Shown in pieces: positions 9,038-16,312 of a stretch of 58,819 nucleotides of DNA (positions are counted from its first letter, which is position 1; each line of letters begins with the position of its first letter). The stretch is from NCBI RefSeq assembly GCF_000169455.1, contig NZ_AAYC01000020.1, forward strand, positions 1 to 58,819, given 5' to 3'. Source of the stretch: Roseobacter sp. SK209-2-6. Its GTDB lineage: Bacteria > Pseudomonadota > Alphaproteobacteria > Rhodobacterales > Rhodobacteraceae. Position numbers and translations under genes: made by a program. The notes under the pieces are model-generated. The model saw nothing but the letters and a program-made list of their open reading frames with translations. It was not told where the DNA came from and ran no database searches.

Positions 9038-9721
9038 TCAACCAACAGAAAATAGTTGCTCAAATTCTTTGGCTCCATTTGCCGAGAACGAAACCACGCG
9101 CGTTTTTTGATCGCGTCTGGCCCAAGACAGATCTTCAAACCGGCTAAGGAGAGCGCGGCCAAGACTCCCCGCCAGATGTGATCTGCGCTCGCTCAAATCC
9201 AAACATTCTCGGCAAAGAGGTGATTTGTTTTTGCGTAAATCCGTCAGATCAATTCCGAGGTCTGTCACAAAAGCTTGGCCGGAACGCGTTAGATTTAGAT
9301 CGTCGCCGTCGAGGATCAGATGGCTCTGCGCGATCAGGCTGTCGAACATCTGCGTGCCCATATCACCCGCAAGATGATTGTAGCAGACGCGTGCCCGTCG
9401 CAACTCAGCATCTTTCGGTCCGGTGCGCTTGCGCAGATGTCCTGATCCTGCGGCCAAACCCATCAAACCTTCCAGAACATGCGCAACTTCGTCGTTGGCG
9501 AGAGAAAAATACTTGTGCCGCCCCTGTTTACGAGGTCGCAGCAGACCGCCTTCATCGAGCTTGGACAGATGGGAGCTGGCTGTCTGGATGGTGACGCCCG
9601 CTTCCTCTGCCAATTCGCTCACGGTCAGGGCTTTCCCGCTCATCAGTGCGGTCAGCATATTGGCACGGGCAGGATCACCGATCAGAGCGGCGACATGAGC
9701 GATATCAGGACCTTCTTTCAT
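9038..9721 (-). CDS. ArsR-family transcriptional regulator
   Basis: The preferred start is the ATG at 9721 (227 aa, MKEGPDIAHVAALIG). An upstream start adds 19 residues without family support. Residues 5-85 form the winged helix, with IGDPARANMLTALM and TVSELAEEAGVTIQTASSHL as the recognition helix. The C-terminal half contains CRECLDLSERRSHL, with two cysteines and a histidine that could bind metal or sense redox state. It is divergent from the NIPSNAP/ABM/LysE genes and probably represses them from the 74-base intergenic region. The ligand is not evident. Confidence 0.85.
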   Translation of the reverse strand: MKEGPDIAHVAALIGDPARANMLTALMSGKALTVSELAEEAGVTIQTASSHLSKLDEGGLLRPRKQGRHKYFSLANDEVAHVLEGLMGLAAGSGHLRKRTGPKDAELRRARVCYNHLAGDMGTQMFDSLIAQSHLILDGDDLNLTRSGQAFVTDLGIDLTDLRKNKSPLCRECLDLSERRSHLAGSLGRALLSRFEDLSWARRDQKTRVVSFSANGAKEFEQLFSVG

Positions 9722-9795
9722 AGTTCGACCATAATCGAAGCATCTGTTTGCTGCAATCCGGTAGACCGTAGAAAACACATTGAGAGGATTCCACC

Positions 9796-10120
9796 ATGTT
9801 GACCTGTATCATTCGCTACCAAATCGACCCAACCAAGAAGGCACAGTTTGAAGAATATTCCCGCAATTGGGGCCTAGCGATCCCGCGATGTGGCGCGGAC
9901 CTGATCGGCTATTACGCCCCCCCATGAAGGGTCATCGACGCTGGCTTACGGCATCTATAATGTGGAAAGCCTTGCCGACTATGAAGCCTATCGGGCGCGC
10001 CTATCTGCGGATCCGTTGGGCCGTGAGAACTATGAGTTCGCCCAGAAAGAGAAGTTTCTGCTCCGCGAGGATCGGACATGGCTCAAGCTCGCGTCAGCCC
10101 CACACGGACGTGGCGCATGA
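9796..10120 (+). pseudogene. NIPSNAP-family gene with frameshift in a C7 tract
   Basis: The frame starts at ATG 9796 (MLTCIIRYQIDPTKKAQFEE) and is typical of NIPSNAP-family small dimeric proteins. At 9917-9923 there is a run of seven C, after which the frame hits TGA at 9925. Reading six C instead restores a full-length NIPSNAP protein (HEGSSTLAYGIYNVES and on) that ends at the TGA at 10118-10120, overlapping the next ATG. The gene is therefore either recently broken, slippage-variable, or affected by a base-call error. It leads the operon divergent from ArsR. Confidence 0.8.
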
Positions 10121-10461
10121 TCGCGGTGATTTTCGAAGTCGAACCAGCAGAGGGGCGCAAGGGTGATTATCTCGACATCGCCGCCGAGATGAGACCGATG
10201 CTGAATGAGATCGAGGGGTTCATCTCGGTCGAACGGTTTCAGAGCCTTACCGATCCGCGCAAGGTACTCTCCTTGTCGTTTTTCGAAGACGAGGACGCGA
10301 TTGCACGCTGGCGCACTCTGAGCGCGCATCGCGGAGCGCAGACGAAAGGGAGAAGCGGCGTATTCGACGACTATCGGCTGCGCATCGCGAGCGTCATCCG
10401 CGACTACGGCATGTTTGATCGCGCGCAAGCCCCAAAAGACAGCAAAAAGGCCCACTCATGA
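10117..10461 (+). CDS. Antibiotic biosynthesis monooxygenase (ABM) domain protein
   Basis: From the ATG at 10117 the product is 114 aa with the ferredoxin-like ABM fold: IAVIFEVEPAEG at the start, then DYLDIAAEMRPMLNEIEGFI and the RFQSLTDPRKVLSLSFFED strand pair. Family members act as small dimeric monooxygenases or heme-degrading enzymes, and many have unknown substrates. The start overlaps the end of the NIPSNAP frame and the stop overlaps the LysE start, so all three are translationally coupled. NIPSNAP plus ABM beside an exporter suggests handling of a small reactive metabolite, which is inference. Confidence 0.8.
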   Translation: MIAVIFEVEPAEGRKGDYLDIAAEMRPMLNEIEGFISVERFQSLTDPRKVLSLSFFEDEDAIARWRTLSAHRGAQTKGRSGVFDDYRLRIASVIRDYGMFDRAQAPKDSKKAHS

Positions 10462-11075
10462 TTTCACTTGTTTTGACAGCGTGGGCTGCCCTCGCCACGG
10501 CGGCGATTTCGCCCGGCCCAAACCTCGTTGCTGTTGCATCGCGTGGCCTTGGTTCGGGCAGAAACTCTGCACTGATTGTTGCGGCGGGCTTAGCCTGTGG
10601 CGCGTTTCTATGGTCATTTCTAACAGCCGTAGGGCTTGGAACTTTATTTGAGGCTTATCCGGCCCTTCTGCGCATCATGGGCCTATTCGGTGGAGCATAT
10701 CTTCTGAGGCTTGGCTTCAAAGGATGGCGTGCTGCGCTAACCGGAAAAGGCGGACAGATCGCGCCCATCAAGGGGCGCGGGGTGTGGCAGGACTTTTTAC
10801 ATGGCCTGACCGTCACATCGACCAACCCCAAGGTTGCTCTACTTTGGGCATCGCTTTCTACGTTCGTCGGGCCTGCGATCACCGATTGGCCACTTCTTTT
10901 GATGTTCACAACAGGGTCGGCAATCATCATCTTTGCAATCTATGGAACATATGGCTGGTTGTTCTCCACAGGCCGCGCACGAGGTCTTTATCAGCAATTC
11001 CAAAGGACCAGTGAAGCGCTCTTTGGCAGTTTGTTTGGAGGACTCGGCATATTCATGATGAACAGAGCACTATAG
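10458..11075 (+). CDS. LysE/RhtB-family exporter
   Basis: This 205-aa inner-membrane protein has about six hydrophobic helices and the family signature near the N-terminus (ATAAISPGPNLVAVASRGL, residues 13-31). The second half carries the usual FLHGLTVTSTNPKVALLW motif. The family exports amino acids or small amphipathic compounds by proton exchange. It is translationally coupled to the ABM gene (ATGA overlap) and likely exports the product or the toxic substrate handled by its neighbours, under ArsR control. Confidence 0.87.
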   Translation: MISLVLTAWAALATAAISPGPNLVAVASRGLGSGRNSALIVAAGLACGAFLWSFLTAVGLGTLFEAYPALLRIMGLFGGAYLLRLGFKGWRAALTGKGGQIAPIKGRGVWQDFLHGLTVTSTNPKVALLWASLSTFVGPAITDWPLLLMFTTGSAIIIFAIYGTYGWLFSTGRARGLYQQFQRTSEALFGSLFGGLGIFMMNRAL

Positions 11076-11334
11076 TAACCAGACCTTCGTACGCGCTGCA
11101 GCATCCGGCAAAATTGGCTCGCGGTCAGAATTCGCCGCACTCTGGCCGAAGGGCCGCTTCTCTTGAAGGGCTCGGAGGCGCTGCCAGAAAAAGACGATCT
11201 ATGTGGCCATAGGGGACAAACAATGTGGACACTTAGTATAGAGGCAACGTGATACTGCCCACCAGAAACCCCACAATCGCTCGATACTTGGCGTCTCGCT
11301 CATGTGGATTTTCCGGCTATCGCTACATGCCAAG

Positions 11335-11376
11335 CCCCACCTGACATCGCCCCTCACAAGGCAGGGGATGGTGGGG
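11335..11376. terminator. GC-rich hairpin, possible terminator
   Basis: CCCCACC pairs with a downstream GGTGGGG, and inside it CAT/CCCCT pairs with AGGGG/ATG. This forms a long imperfect stem, followed on the plus strand by TTTGATAGGAGTTTTT. It could end transcription from the LysE operon, although it lies about 260 bases past the stop codon. Confidence 0.4.
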
Positions 11377-11530
11377 TTTGATAGGAGTTTTTACCCATAA
11401 ATTATGCCCGATCACGACACCAAGACGCCATCATACCAATACGTTTTTACGTTAAATCACCCACACATTTTCGGCGAATTCCAGCCCCGCAGGGCGCACA
11501 CTTAAGCGGAGCGCTCCGACGCAGGCGGAT

Positions 11531-11552
11531 AAGTGGTAGTGCGTTACCACTT
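11531..11552. repeat. 8-bp inverted repeat downstream of the mob-like gene
   Basis: AAGTGGTA (11531-11538) and TACCACTT (11545-11552) flank GTGCGT. The repeat is 40 bases beyond the 3' end of the MobV-like gene. It may be a terminator stem or a relaxase/replication recognition site. There is no strong T-tract. Confidence 0.4.
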
Positions 11553-11592
11553 AAAAGTGGGAATAAAGTAGGTCACTTTAGGTCATCGTAGA

Positions 11593-12927
11593 TCAATGCG
11601 TGAAATTGGCCCCGCGTTCTGCCAGCCGCCGATAAACAGGTTCCGCCGCCCGCAGCTCTTCTGCTTCACGTTCCGCCAGCATTTCCAGATCCACAAGTTC
11701 GTCGGACCCCAAACACAATCGCGCAGTCGCGGCATCCCAATTATGCCCGCCGTCTTGACGTGCCCAATGGTGTAGCAGATGCGGCTTCACGGCCTCAACT
11801 ATGCGCTGCAACAACCGGAGCATCAGGTCCGAAATACGTTGGATTACCTCCAGCCCCACGCCGTCTTTTGCAGCTTCCTCGGCTAATGCTCCGGCAACGT
11901 ATCGGTCAGGATCAGGTTCAGAATTGCGCAACTCGTGGAGCAATGTTCTTTGGTTGGGAAACAGATAGTTCTCTTTTTCAGATTTGAGTGCCGATTGATG
12001 CATCTCGGCGACCATACGATGCAGATCATATGCTTGGCGTAGCTCATCGCTCAGATCATCCAAAAGAAGACCGTGATACGGGCCAGTTGCCGCTTTGGCC
12101 CACAAGAGCAGCGCAGCGCTGGCCGCTTTGGCTTCAGCTTCCGCACGCGTGATAGCATCCTGTTTTTCAGTCTCCAAATCGGCCATTGCTGCAGTATGTT
12201 CAGCCCGGTGTTTGTCACCTTCGGCACGCAGCACATCGGCATGGATGTGTTTGCGTTGGGTCTGCTCCCGGCTAGTGCCGCGTTGAATGCGCAGATCCAT
12301 TCGCTCACGACACCAATCATTCCAACTGGTTTGCATGGCCTGCCCAGAGGTTTTGGCGTTGAGAGACTTGCGCAATTCTTCCTTGGCCATGCGGGTGGAA
12401 ATGGTCAGCACCTCCTTGGTCGCCGCCTTTTTCCGGGTTTTCCGACGTTGCATCCGGGTTGGAACAACCAACACATCGACATTGCCACTGCCTTGTTCAT
12501 CTAGATCAAACCGGGTGTGAATGACCGAACCTTCACCGGCCCAGCTTTCTGCCCAAGCTTTGGCCTCACGAAACAGCGTCTGGATGCGATCATTGTCTTC
12601 GGAATGCGGATTGCGGCCATCTTCCTCAAGCCATTCGCGCGACACGCCCACCAGCATGTGCAGTGCAAGCGACGCGCCACCACGCTCAACAGCACCGGTT
12701 TCTGCCTTGTGGCGTTTGAACGCATCCCAGATGTCACAACCACCGCTGTTGACGCCAGATCCGATCTTAGACCATGCCAACGGGTCCAATTCACGGATGC
12801 GGCGCAGCAAGGCCGTCTTATCCAGCCGTTTGGCATGGGCCTCAATGCCGCCCATGCTGCTCTTGCCGGTAGAGCCAGATTTGACATTTGCCGCGCGGAC
12901 GAAGGATTTGAACGAAGGTTCACTCAT
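11593..12927 (-). CDS. MobV/Pre-like plasmid recombination protein, degenerate motif
   Basis: The 444-aa product has the layout of Mob/Pre (MobV) relaxases: an N-terminal nicking domain to about residue 200 and a long helical, charged coiled-coil part (about 200-300). In MobV enzymes a signature of the form HxDExxPHxH supplies metal ligands. Here H137, D141 and D143-E144 are present, but the HxH pair is replaced by N149-V-D151. That suggests loss of nickase activity or a diverged metal site. The gene overlaps the upstream HTH gene by ATGA, forming a replication/mobilization pair as on small mobile elements. The family call is from motif layout only. Confidence 0.6.
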   Translation of the reverse strand: MSEPSFKSFVRAANVKSGSTGKSSMGGIEAHAKRLDKTALLRRIRELDPLAWSKIGSGVNSGGCDIWDAFKRHKAETGAVERGGASLALHMLVGVSREWLEEDGRNPHSEDNDRIQTLFREAKAWAESWAGEGSVIHTRFDLDEQGSGNVDVLVVPTRMQRRKTRKKAATKEVLTISTRMAKEELRKSLNAKTSGQAMQTSWNDWCRERMDLRIQRGTSREQTQRKHIHADVLRAEGDKHRAEHTAAMADLETEKQDAITRAEAEAKAASAALLLWAKAATGPYHGLLLDDLSDELRQAYDLHRMVAEMHQSALKSEKENYLFPNQRTLLHELRNSEPDPDRYVAGALAEEAAKDGVGLEVIQRISDLMLRLLQRIVEAVKPHLLHHWARQDGGHNWDAATARLCLGSDELVDLEMLAEREAEELRAAEPVYRRLAERGANFTH

Positions 12928-13721
12928 GCCGCAACTCCAATACCTGAGGCGGATTCAGCTTGGATCGCTTGCAGTATTTTCGAAGGCACATCGCGCCCAG
13001 ACAATCGGTAAATCTGAGAAATCTGGAGCAACCAACCCGAACTGCCACGCGGTTCCGGCCAATTTCCGGGCAAAAGATAGCAACGCCTACCTTGTTCATC
13101 AACGACTTGATCAAACATGCGATCCAACCGTTCAAGCCCGACAGATTGCAAACGCTCGTCCCATTCTCGCTCGAAAACACCGCCACCTCCGGGGACGTAT
13201 TTGAGCGCAATGCGGGATTGCCTTTCATCAGGCAAATCCCGCGTTCGCGCCTGTTTTTTCTTTGTTTTTTCTTTATCTTTTATTGGTGGGCATTTTTGTC
13301 CGGGTTGCGGGGACATTTCTGTCTGGGTTGGTGGACAAGAATGTCCGCCTTCACGCCCACGAAGGTGGACAATTTTGTCCGTCTTTCCAGTCTCTTCTTT
13401 TTCACGTAAATCTTGAGCTGCCTGATGCGATGTTTTGGAAGGCACGTATTCGGTGGACTGCTTTTGACCATTCCCGCGCCTGATCTCGAACCACTTGCCA
13501 TCGAGTTCTTTGATCAGACGCTGGATGGTCTTTTCACTCTTCAGCCCCAGATCTTCGCAAACCGTCGCGTGTGATGGCCATGCTTTGCCATAATTGTCGT
13601 TGTATCGAACCACAGCAAGGTATGTAGCGAACTGCACCGCACGGGCGCTGAGCGATGTATCAGCCAGCAACAGGCGCAACCACTGGAGTTGAATTTCTTT
13701 GAAGGGGCGTAAATTATTCAT
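12924..13721 (-). CDS. HTH replication-initiator-like protein
   Basis: The start is the ATG at 13721, preceded by a GGGGG Shine-Dalgarno stretch. An upstream frame adds 14 unsupported residues. The 265-aa product begins with a winged helix-turn-helix of the type found in phage and plasmid replication proteins (LSARAVQFATYLAVVRYND, then WPSHATVCEDLGLKSEKTIQ). A middle part carries repeated Cys-Pro-Pro units (HSCPP, QKCPP) encoded by DNA repeats, followed by a basic linker. The C-terminal part (about 180-250) is globular. It is coupled to the MobV-like gene. A role in replication initiation is inferred from domain type and the iteron-like repeats inside the gene. Confidence 0.6.
   Translation of the reverse strand: MNNLRPFKEIQLQWLRLLLADTSLSARAVQFATYLAVVRYNDNYGKAWPSHATVCEDLGLKSEKTIQRLIKELDGKWFEIRRGNGQKQSTEYVPSKTSHQAAQDLREKEETGKTDKIVHLRGREGGHSCPPTQTEMSPQPGQKCPPIKDKEKTKKKQARTRDLPDERQSRIALKYVPGGGGVFEREWDERLQSVGLERLDRMFDQVVDEQGRRCYLLPGNWPEPRGSSGWLLQISQIYRLSGRDVPSKILQAIQAESASGIGVAA
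13288..13380. repeat. Four GGACA-type dyads inside the HTH gene
   Basis: Four 14-bp units of the form GGACAnnnnTGTCC lie at 13288-13301, 13311-13324, 13333-13346 and 13367-13380. The first two have small deviations. Start-to-start spacing is 23, 22 and 34 bases, close to whole helical turns. They encode the Cys-Pro-Pro repeats of the protein. They look like iterons or operator sites for the HTH protein, much as some origins lie inside their initiator gene. Confidence 0.6.
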
Positions 13722-13825
13722 AGCACACCCCCAACAAAAATATTGTGGTATCAAGTTCACCAATAGTTCTTGATTTGTCTTGATACTTTTTTGAGATTAA
13801 GGTATTGTTTTTAAAAGAAACACTT

Positions 13826-13874
13826 CTGGATTGCAAATCCGTGTACACCGGTTCGATTCCGGTACTCGCCTCCA
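13826..13874 (+). other. tRNA-Cys 3' fragment (integration site)
   Basis: The 49 bases match the 3' two thirds of a tRNA-Cys: anticodon arm with GCA (GGATTGCAAATCC), variable region, T-arm (CCGGTTCGATTCCGG) and acceptor strand ending in CCA. The D-arm and 5' acceptor strand are absent upstream, so it is not a functional tRNA. It lies about 90 bases before a tyrosine-integrase gene. Its last bases recur at 25506-25524, which marks it as an att site. Confidence 0.8.
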
Positions 13875-13876
13875 TT
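13858..13876 (+). repeat. 19-bp direct repeat, att copy 1
   Basis: TCCGGTACTCGCCTCCATT occurs here, at the end of the tRNA-Cys fragment, and again at 25506-25524. The bases on each side differ between copies. The pair brackets 11.6 kb starting with an integrase gene, as expected for attL and attR. Confidence 0.75.
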
Positions 13877-13962
13877 GATCTCCAAAACGCAGACAGATAA
13901 GAAACAAAAGGGGTTTTCCCTTTGCAAGACCTTATCTTGGACCCTACTTTGGAACCTACTGC

Positions 13963-15159
13963 GTGCGAGGAAATGTGTATTACCATCCTTCAAAACTTGT
14001 CTGCCTTAAGGCCAAGGGAGATGTTTGGTACGTTCAGGTCACCAAACCCACTGAGCTTCAAGTTAAGAACAACAAGCAAGTTCGGCGTTCGACCGGTACC
14101 ACAGACAAAAAAGAAGCAGAACGCAGGCAGCACCGGATCACCGAGGAAATCTATGCCTTCTTCGATGCGGAGATCGACCTTTTGACCCCACAGCCACCGG
14201 TGAAGATCGTGTATTCTTCGGAGCCACCGGACCCGCTGTACCAATTTCGCCCAAAACCAATTATCCCAAAGGCAGACGCCTCCCTGCGCCTTTCGCGAAT
14301 TTGGCCGAAGTACATTGAAGGCCGAAACTGGAGACGGGAAAAAACAAAGAATGGCATAAAAAGCCACCTCAAGGAATTCCTCTCGGTAGTTGGCGATCTT
14401 CAAGTGGACCAAATCAAGAAGAAGCACGGCTACCAGTACGCTCGCTTTCTCGACCAAACTGGTTATTCCAACAGTACCGTTGGAACACGCGTCCGAGCGG
14501 TTGGTTCAATGCTCACATGGTGCGAAGAGCACGACATTATTGAAAACCACACGCTCCGAAATTTGAACCTTAAAGACTATGGTTACCCCGGGCGGCCTTG
14601 GAAGCCCTTTCCCGCAGAAGACCTGCAATCCATTTTTTCGCAGGAACTCCCACAACAGGAACGCTTGTGTTTATCATTGCTAGCAATAACCGGAGCACGA
14701 TTAGATGAGATAGCGCTCCTACGTTGGTCACAGGTGAAATCTACAAACGGTATCAAGTATCTCGACTTAACCGAGGCAATAGTCAAAACCCCCGGCTCCA
14801 ACCGCCTAGTTCCGTTGCACAAAAACTTCGCAATGCCCGAAGCTTCCGAAGGACGGATTTTCGATTACCCTGAAGGCCAAGACGGCAAATCGCAGAACAA
14901 TGCGTCGCGAGATATGATGCCCTTCATTCGTTCAGCCGTGGGCGATGATGACCGCAAAGCTTTACATTCCTTTAGGGGAACACTCAAAGACATGTTGAGA
15001 AACGCGGGCGTGTCCAAGGAACTAAATGACTTCTTCACGGGACATAGCTCCGGCGACGTTGCTGGCGACTACGGGGAAGGTCATAGCCTAGCAAAACGAT
15101 TTGAGGCAATCAACAAGGTAGACATAGAATTCCTTGGCCCTGAACTTCTAAGCAATTAA
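13963..15159 (+). CDS. Tyrosine recombinase / integrase
   Basis: The 398-aa protein carries a complete catalytic domain: Arg I in TGARLDEIALLRW, the HxxR box in HSFRGTLKDML, the second His in TGHSSGDVAGDYG, and the nucleophile Tyr in the same motif. The N-terminal half has a basic arm-binding region and a core-binding helical domain (about 110-215). The start is a GTG at 13963 (MRGNVYYHPS). No in-frame ATG suits. It lies next to the tRNA-Cys fragment, so it most likely drives integration of the 13.86-25.52 kb element at a tRNA-Cys 3' end. Confidence 0.9.
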   Translation: MRGNVYYHPSKLVCLKAKGDVWYVQVTKPTELQVKNNKQVRRSTGTTDKKEAERRQHRITEEIYAFFDAEIDLLTPQPPVKIVYSSEPPDPLYQFRPKPIIPKADASLRLSRIWPKYIEGRNWRREKTKNGIKSHLKEFLSVVGDLQVDQIKKKHGYQYARFLDQTGYSNSTVGTRVRAVGSMLTWCEEHDIIENHTLRNLNLKDYGYPGRPWKPFPAEDLQSIFSQELPQQERLCLSLLAITGARLDEIALLRWSQVKSTNGIKYLDLTEAIVKTPGSNRLVPLHKNFAMPEASEGRIFDYPEGQDGKSQNNASRDMMPFIRSAVGDDDRKALHSFRGTLKDMLRNAGVSKELNDFFTGHSSGDVAGDYGEGHSLAKRFEAINKVDIEFLGPELLSN

Positions 15160-15253
15160 CGCTGGAAAGGAACTTACATGCCTGTCACGTGCACTTTATT
15201 GGCGACCCCGGCAGGGTAGTCATCCCTATTGAAAACAAAAGGAAAAGCCCAAG

Positions 15254-15304
15254 GTGTGTCGGCTGGGCCGCAAACAAGCCCGTGGGGCCGGACCAGCAAC
15301 ACAC
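15254..15304 (+). repeat. Structured intergenic stem
   Basis: GTGTG and GCTGG in the 5' part pair with CCAGC and CACAC in the 3' part, with a GC-rich centre that contains further GGGCC/GGCCG pairing. It lies between the 3' ends of the integrase and the DUF5655 gene, which converge here. It could be a bidirectional terminator or a structured RNA; there is no T-tract. Confidence 0.4.
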
Positions 15305-15377
15305 TCATGAGGGGCTAAAACAAATTTCATACTAAGGATGAGCTACCAATCGAGAACTCATCTTCATCAGTCAAAGC

Positions 15378-16301
15378 TCAAGCATTGTGATAGCTACTCT
15401 CCACCAGAGGCATAGCCTTTGCAAGATCATCATCGGATCGAATGACCACCTCTAAGTCACCGGTGCCAAAATGCCCGATCTTCCTTACATCACGCGTAAA
15501 GCCCGGTTCCAGTGCCACCTCATCAGGATTGACCTTCAGGTAAACCAATAACTTCCGATCTTGTGGTTTGACTTCGACGCAAGCAAAGTTCTTGATGCGA
15601 CGGAACGCAAAGTAGTTCTTAAGCGTTTTCTCTTGCACATCATCACCCAAGTTACCGAGGAAGTCCTTCAGCGCATGAAAGCGGTCTGTCAGGTCCTGAT
15701 CAGCCTTTTCTAGGTATTCACTAACCGTAGTGTACTTTGTGCTTTCCTTGACCTTGGATGATGGTTGCGAAGACCGAACTACAACCGGCGGCGCGACAGA
15801 AACCGAGTTGATCTGTTCAAGTAGAAGCAGGTCATCGTCAAACTTAATGTAGCGGACCAGTTCAATGTTCCGCTGCATCTGTTTAATCGCGTGCTCATCA
15901 AATTTGTTAAAACCACCGGCGATGCAAATGAGGCGAGGTGATGACCATTCAACGGATCGAGCCGCTTCTTCACCCAATCGCTTGAGTACCAGCATCTCAA
16001 AGTCTCCACGATGCGTCACCAGCCAATCAAGATAGAACAGCCCTTGATTGATGACGTTGGCATTCGCGGAACGTTTATACTCAATAATGACCGGACAGTT
16101 GTTCTCATCTATACCAAGCGTGTCCATGCGGCCGCCATGATCGCGATCCGTCACAAATTCCGACGCCAAGAAACGAACACCCAGAAGTGTTTCCAGATTA
16201 AACTCGATAAGTGACTGAAGGGATTTCTCCAGCGCGACGGACTGGCCAGTTACTTCATTCGCCCCGCTCTCTCCCAATTTATACAGCTTGATGTCACTCA
16301 T
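15378..16301 (-). CDS. NucS-like PD-(D/E)XK nuclease with DUF5655-type tail
   Basis: The preferred start is the ATG at 16301 (307 aa, MSDIKLYKLG). A GTG at 16313 is also possible. Residues 20-100 match the endonuclease NucS/DUF91-like core, with catalytic D60 in GGRMDTLGID and E74-x-K76 in VIIEYKRS. The C-terminal part (about 190-305) is the DUF5655-type domain ending near LVESSYHNA, of unknown function. The gene begins within a few bases of the end of the type III Res gene, so it is the third gene of the mod-res-nuclease operon. A role as an accessory DNA nuclease is likely, though its substrate is unknown. Confidence 0.85.
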   Translation of the reverse strand: MSDIKLYKLGESGANEVTGQSVALEKSLQSLIEFNLETLLGVRFLASEFVTDRDHGGRMDTLGIDENNCPVIIEYKRSANANVINQGLFYLDWLVTHRGDFEMLVLKRLGEEAARSVEWSSPRLICIAGGFNKFDEHAIKQMQRNIELVRYIKFDDDLLLLEQINSVSVAPPVVVRSSQPSSKVKESTKYTTVSEYLEKADQDLTDRFHALKDFLGNLGDDVQEKTLKNYFAFRRIKNFACVEVKPQDRKLLVYLKVNPDEVALEPGFTRDVRKIGHFGTGDLEVVIRSDDDLAKAMPLVESSYHNA

Positions 16302-16312
16302 CTGAAATTCCA

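Larger units (their letters stand above)
11076..11592. other. Gene-free stretch with two inverted repeats
   Basis: No convincing gene is visible in these 517 bases. Two structures are: a GC-rich hairpin at 11335-11376 and a dyad at 11531-11552, both listed separately. The region separates the LysE operon from the minus-strand mobilization/replication pair and may mark an element boundary. Confidence 0.5.

Noticed and set aside
13714-13986. Minus-strand frame across the tRNA-Cys fragment
   Set aside because: The peptide contains the well-known antisense translation of a tRNA (ASTGIEPV) and has no independent support.
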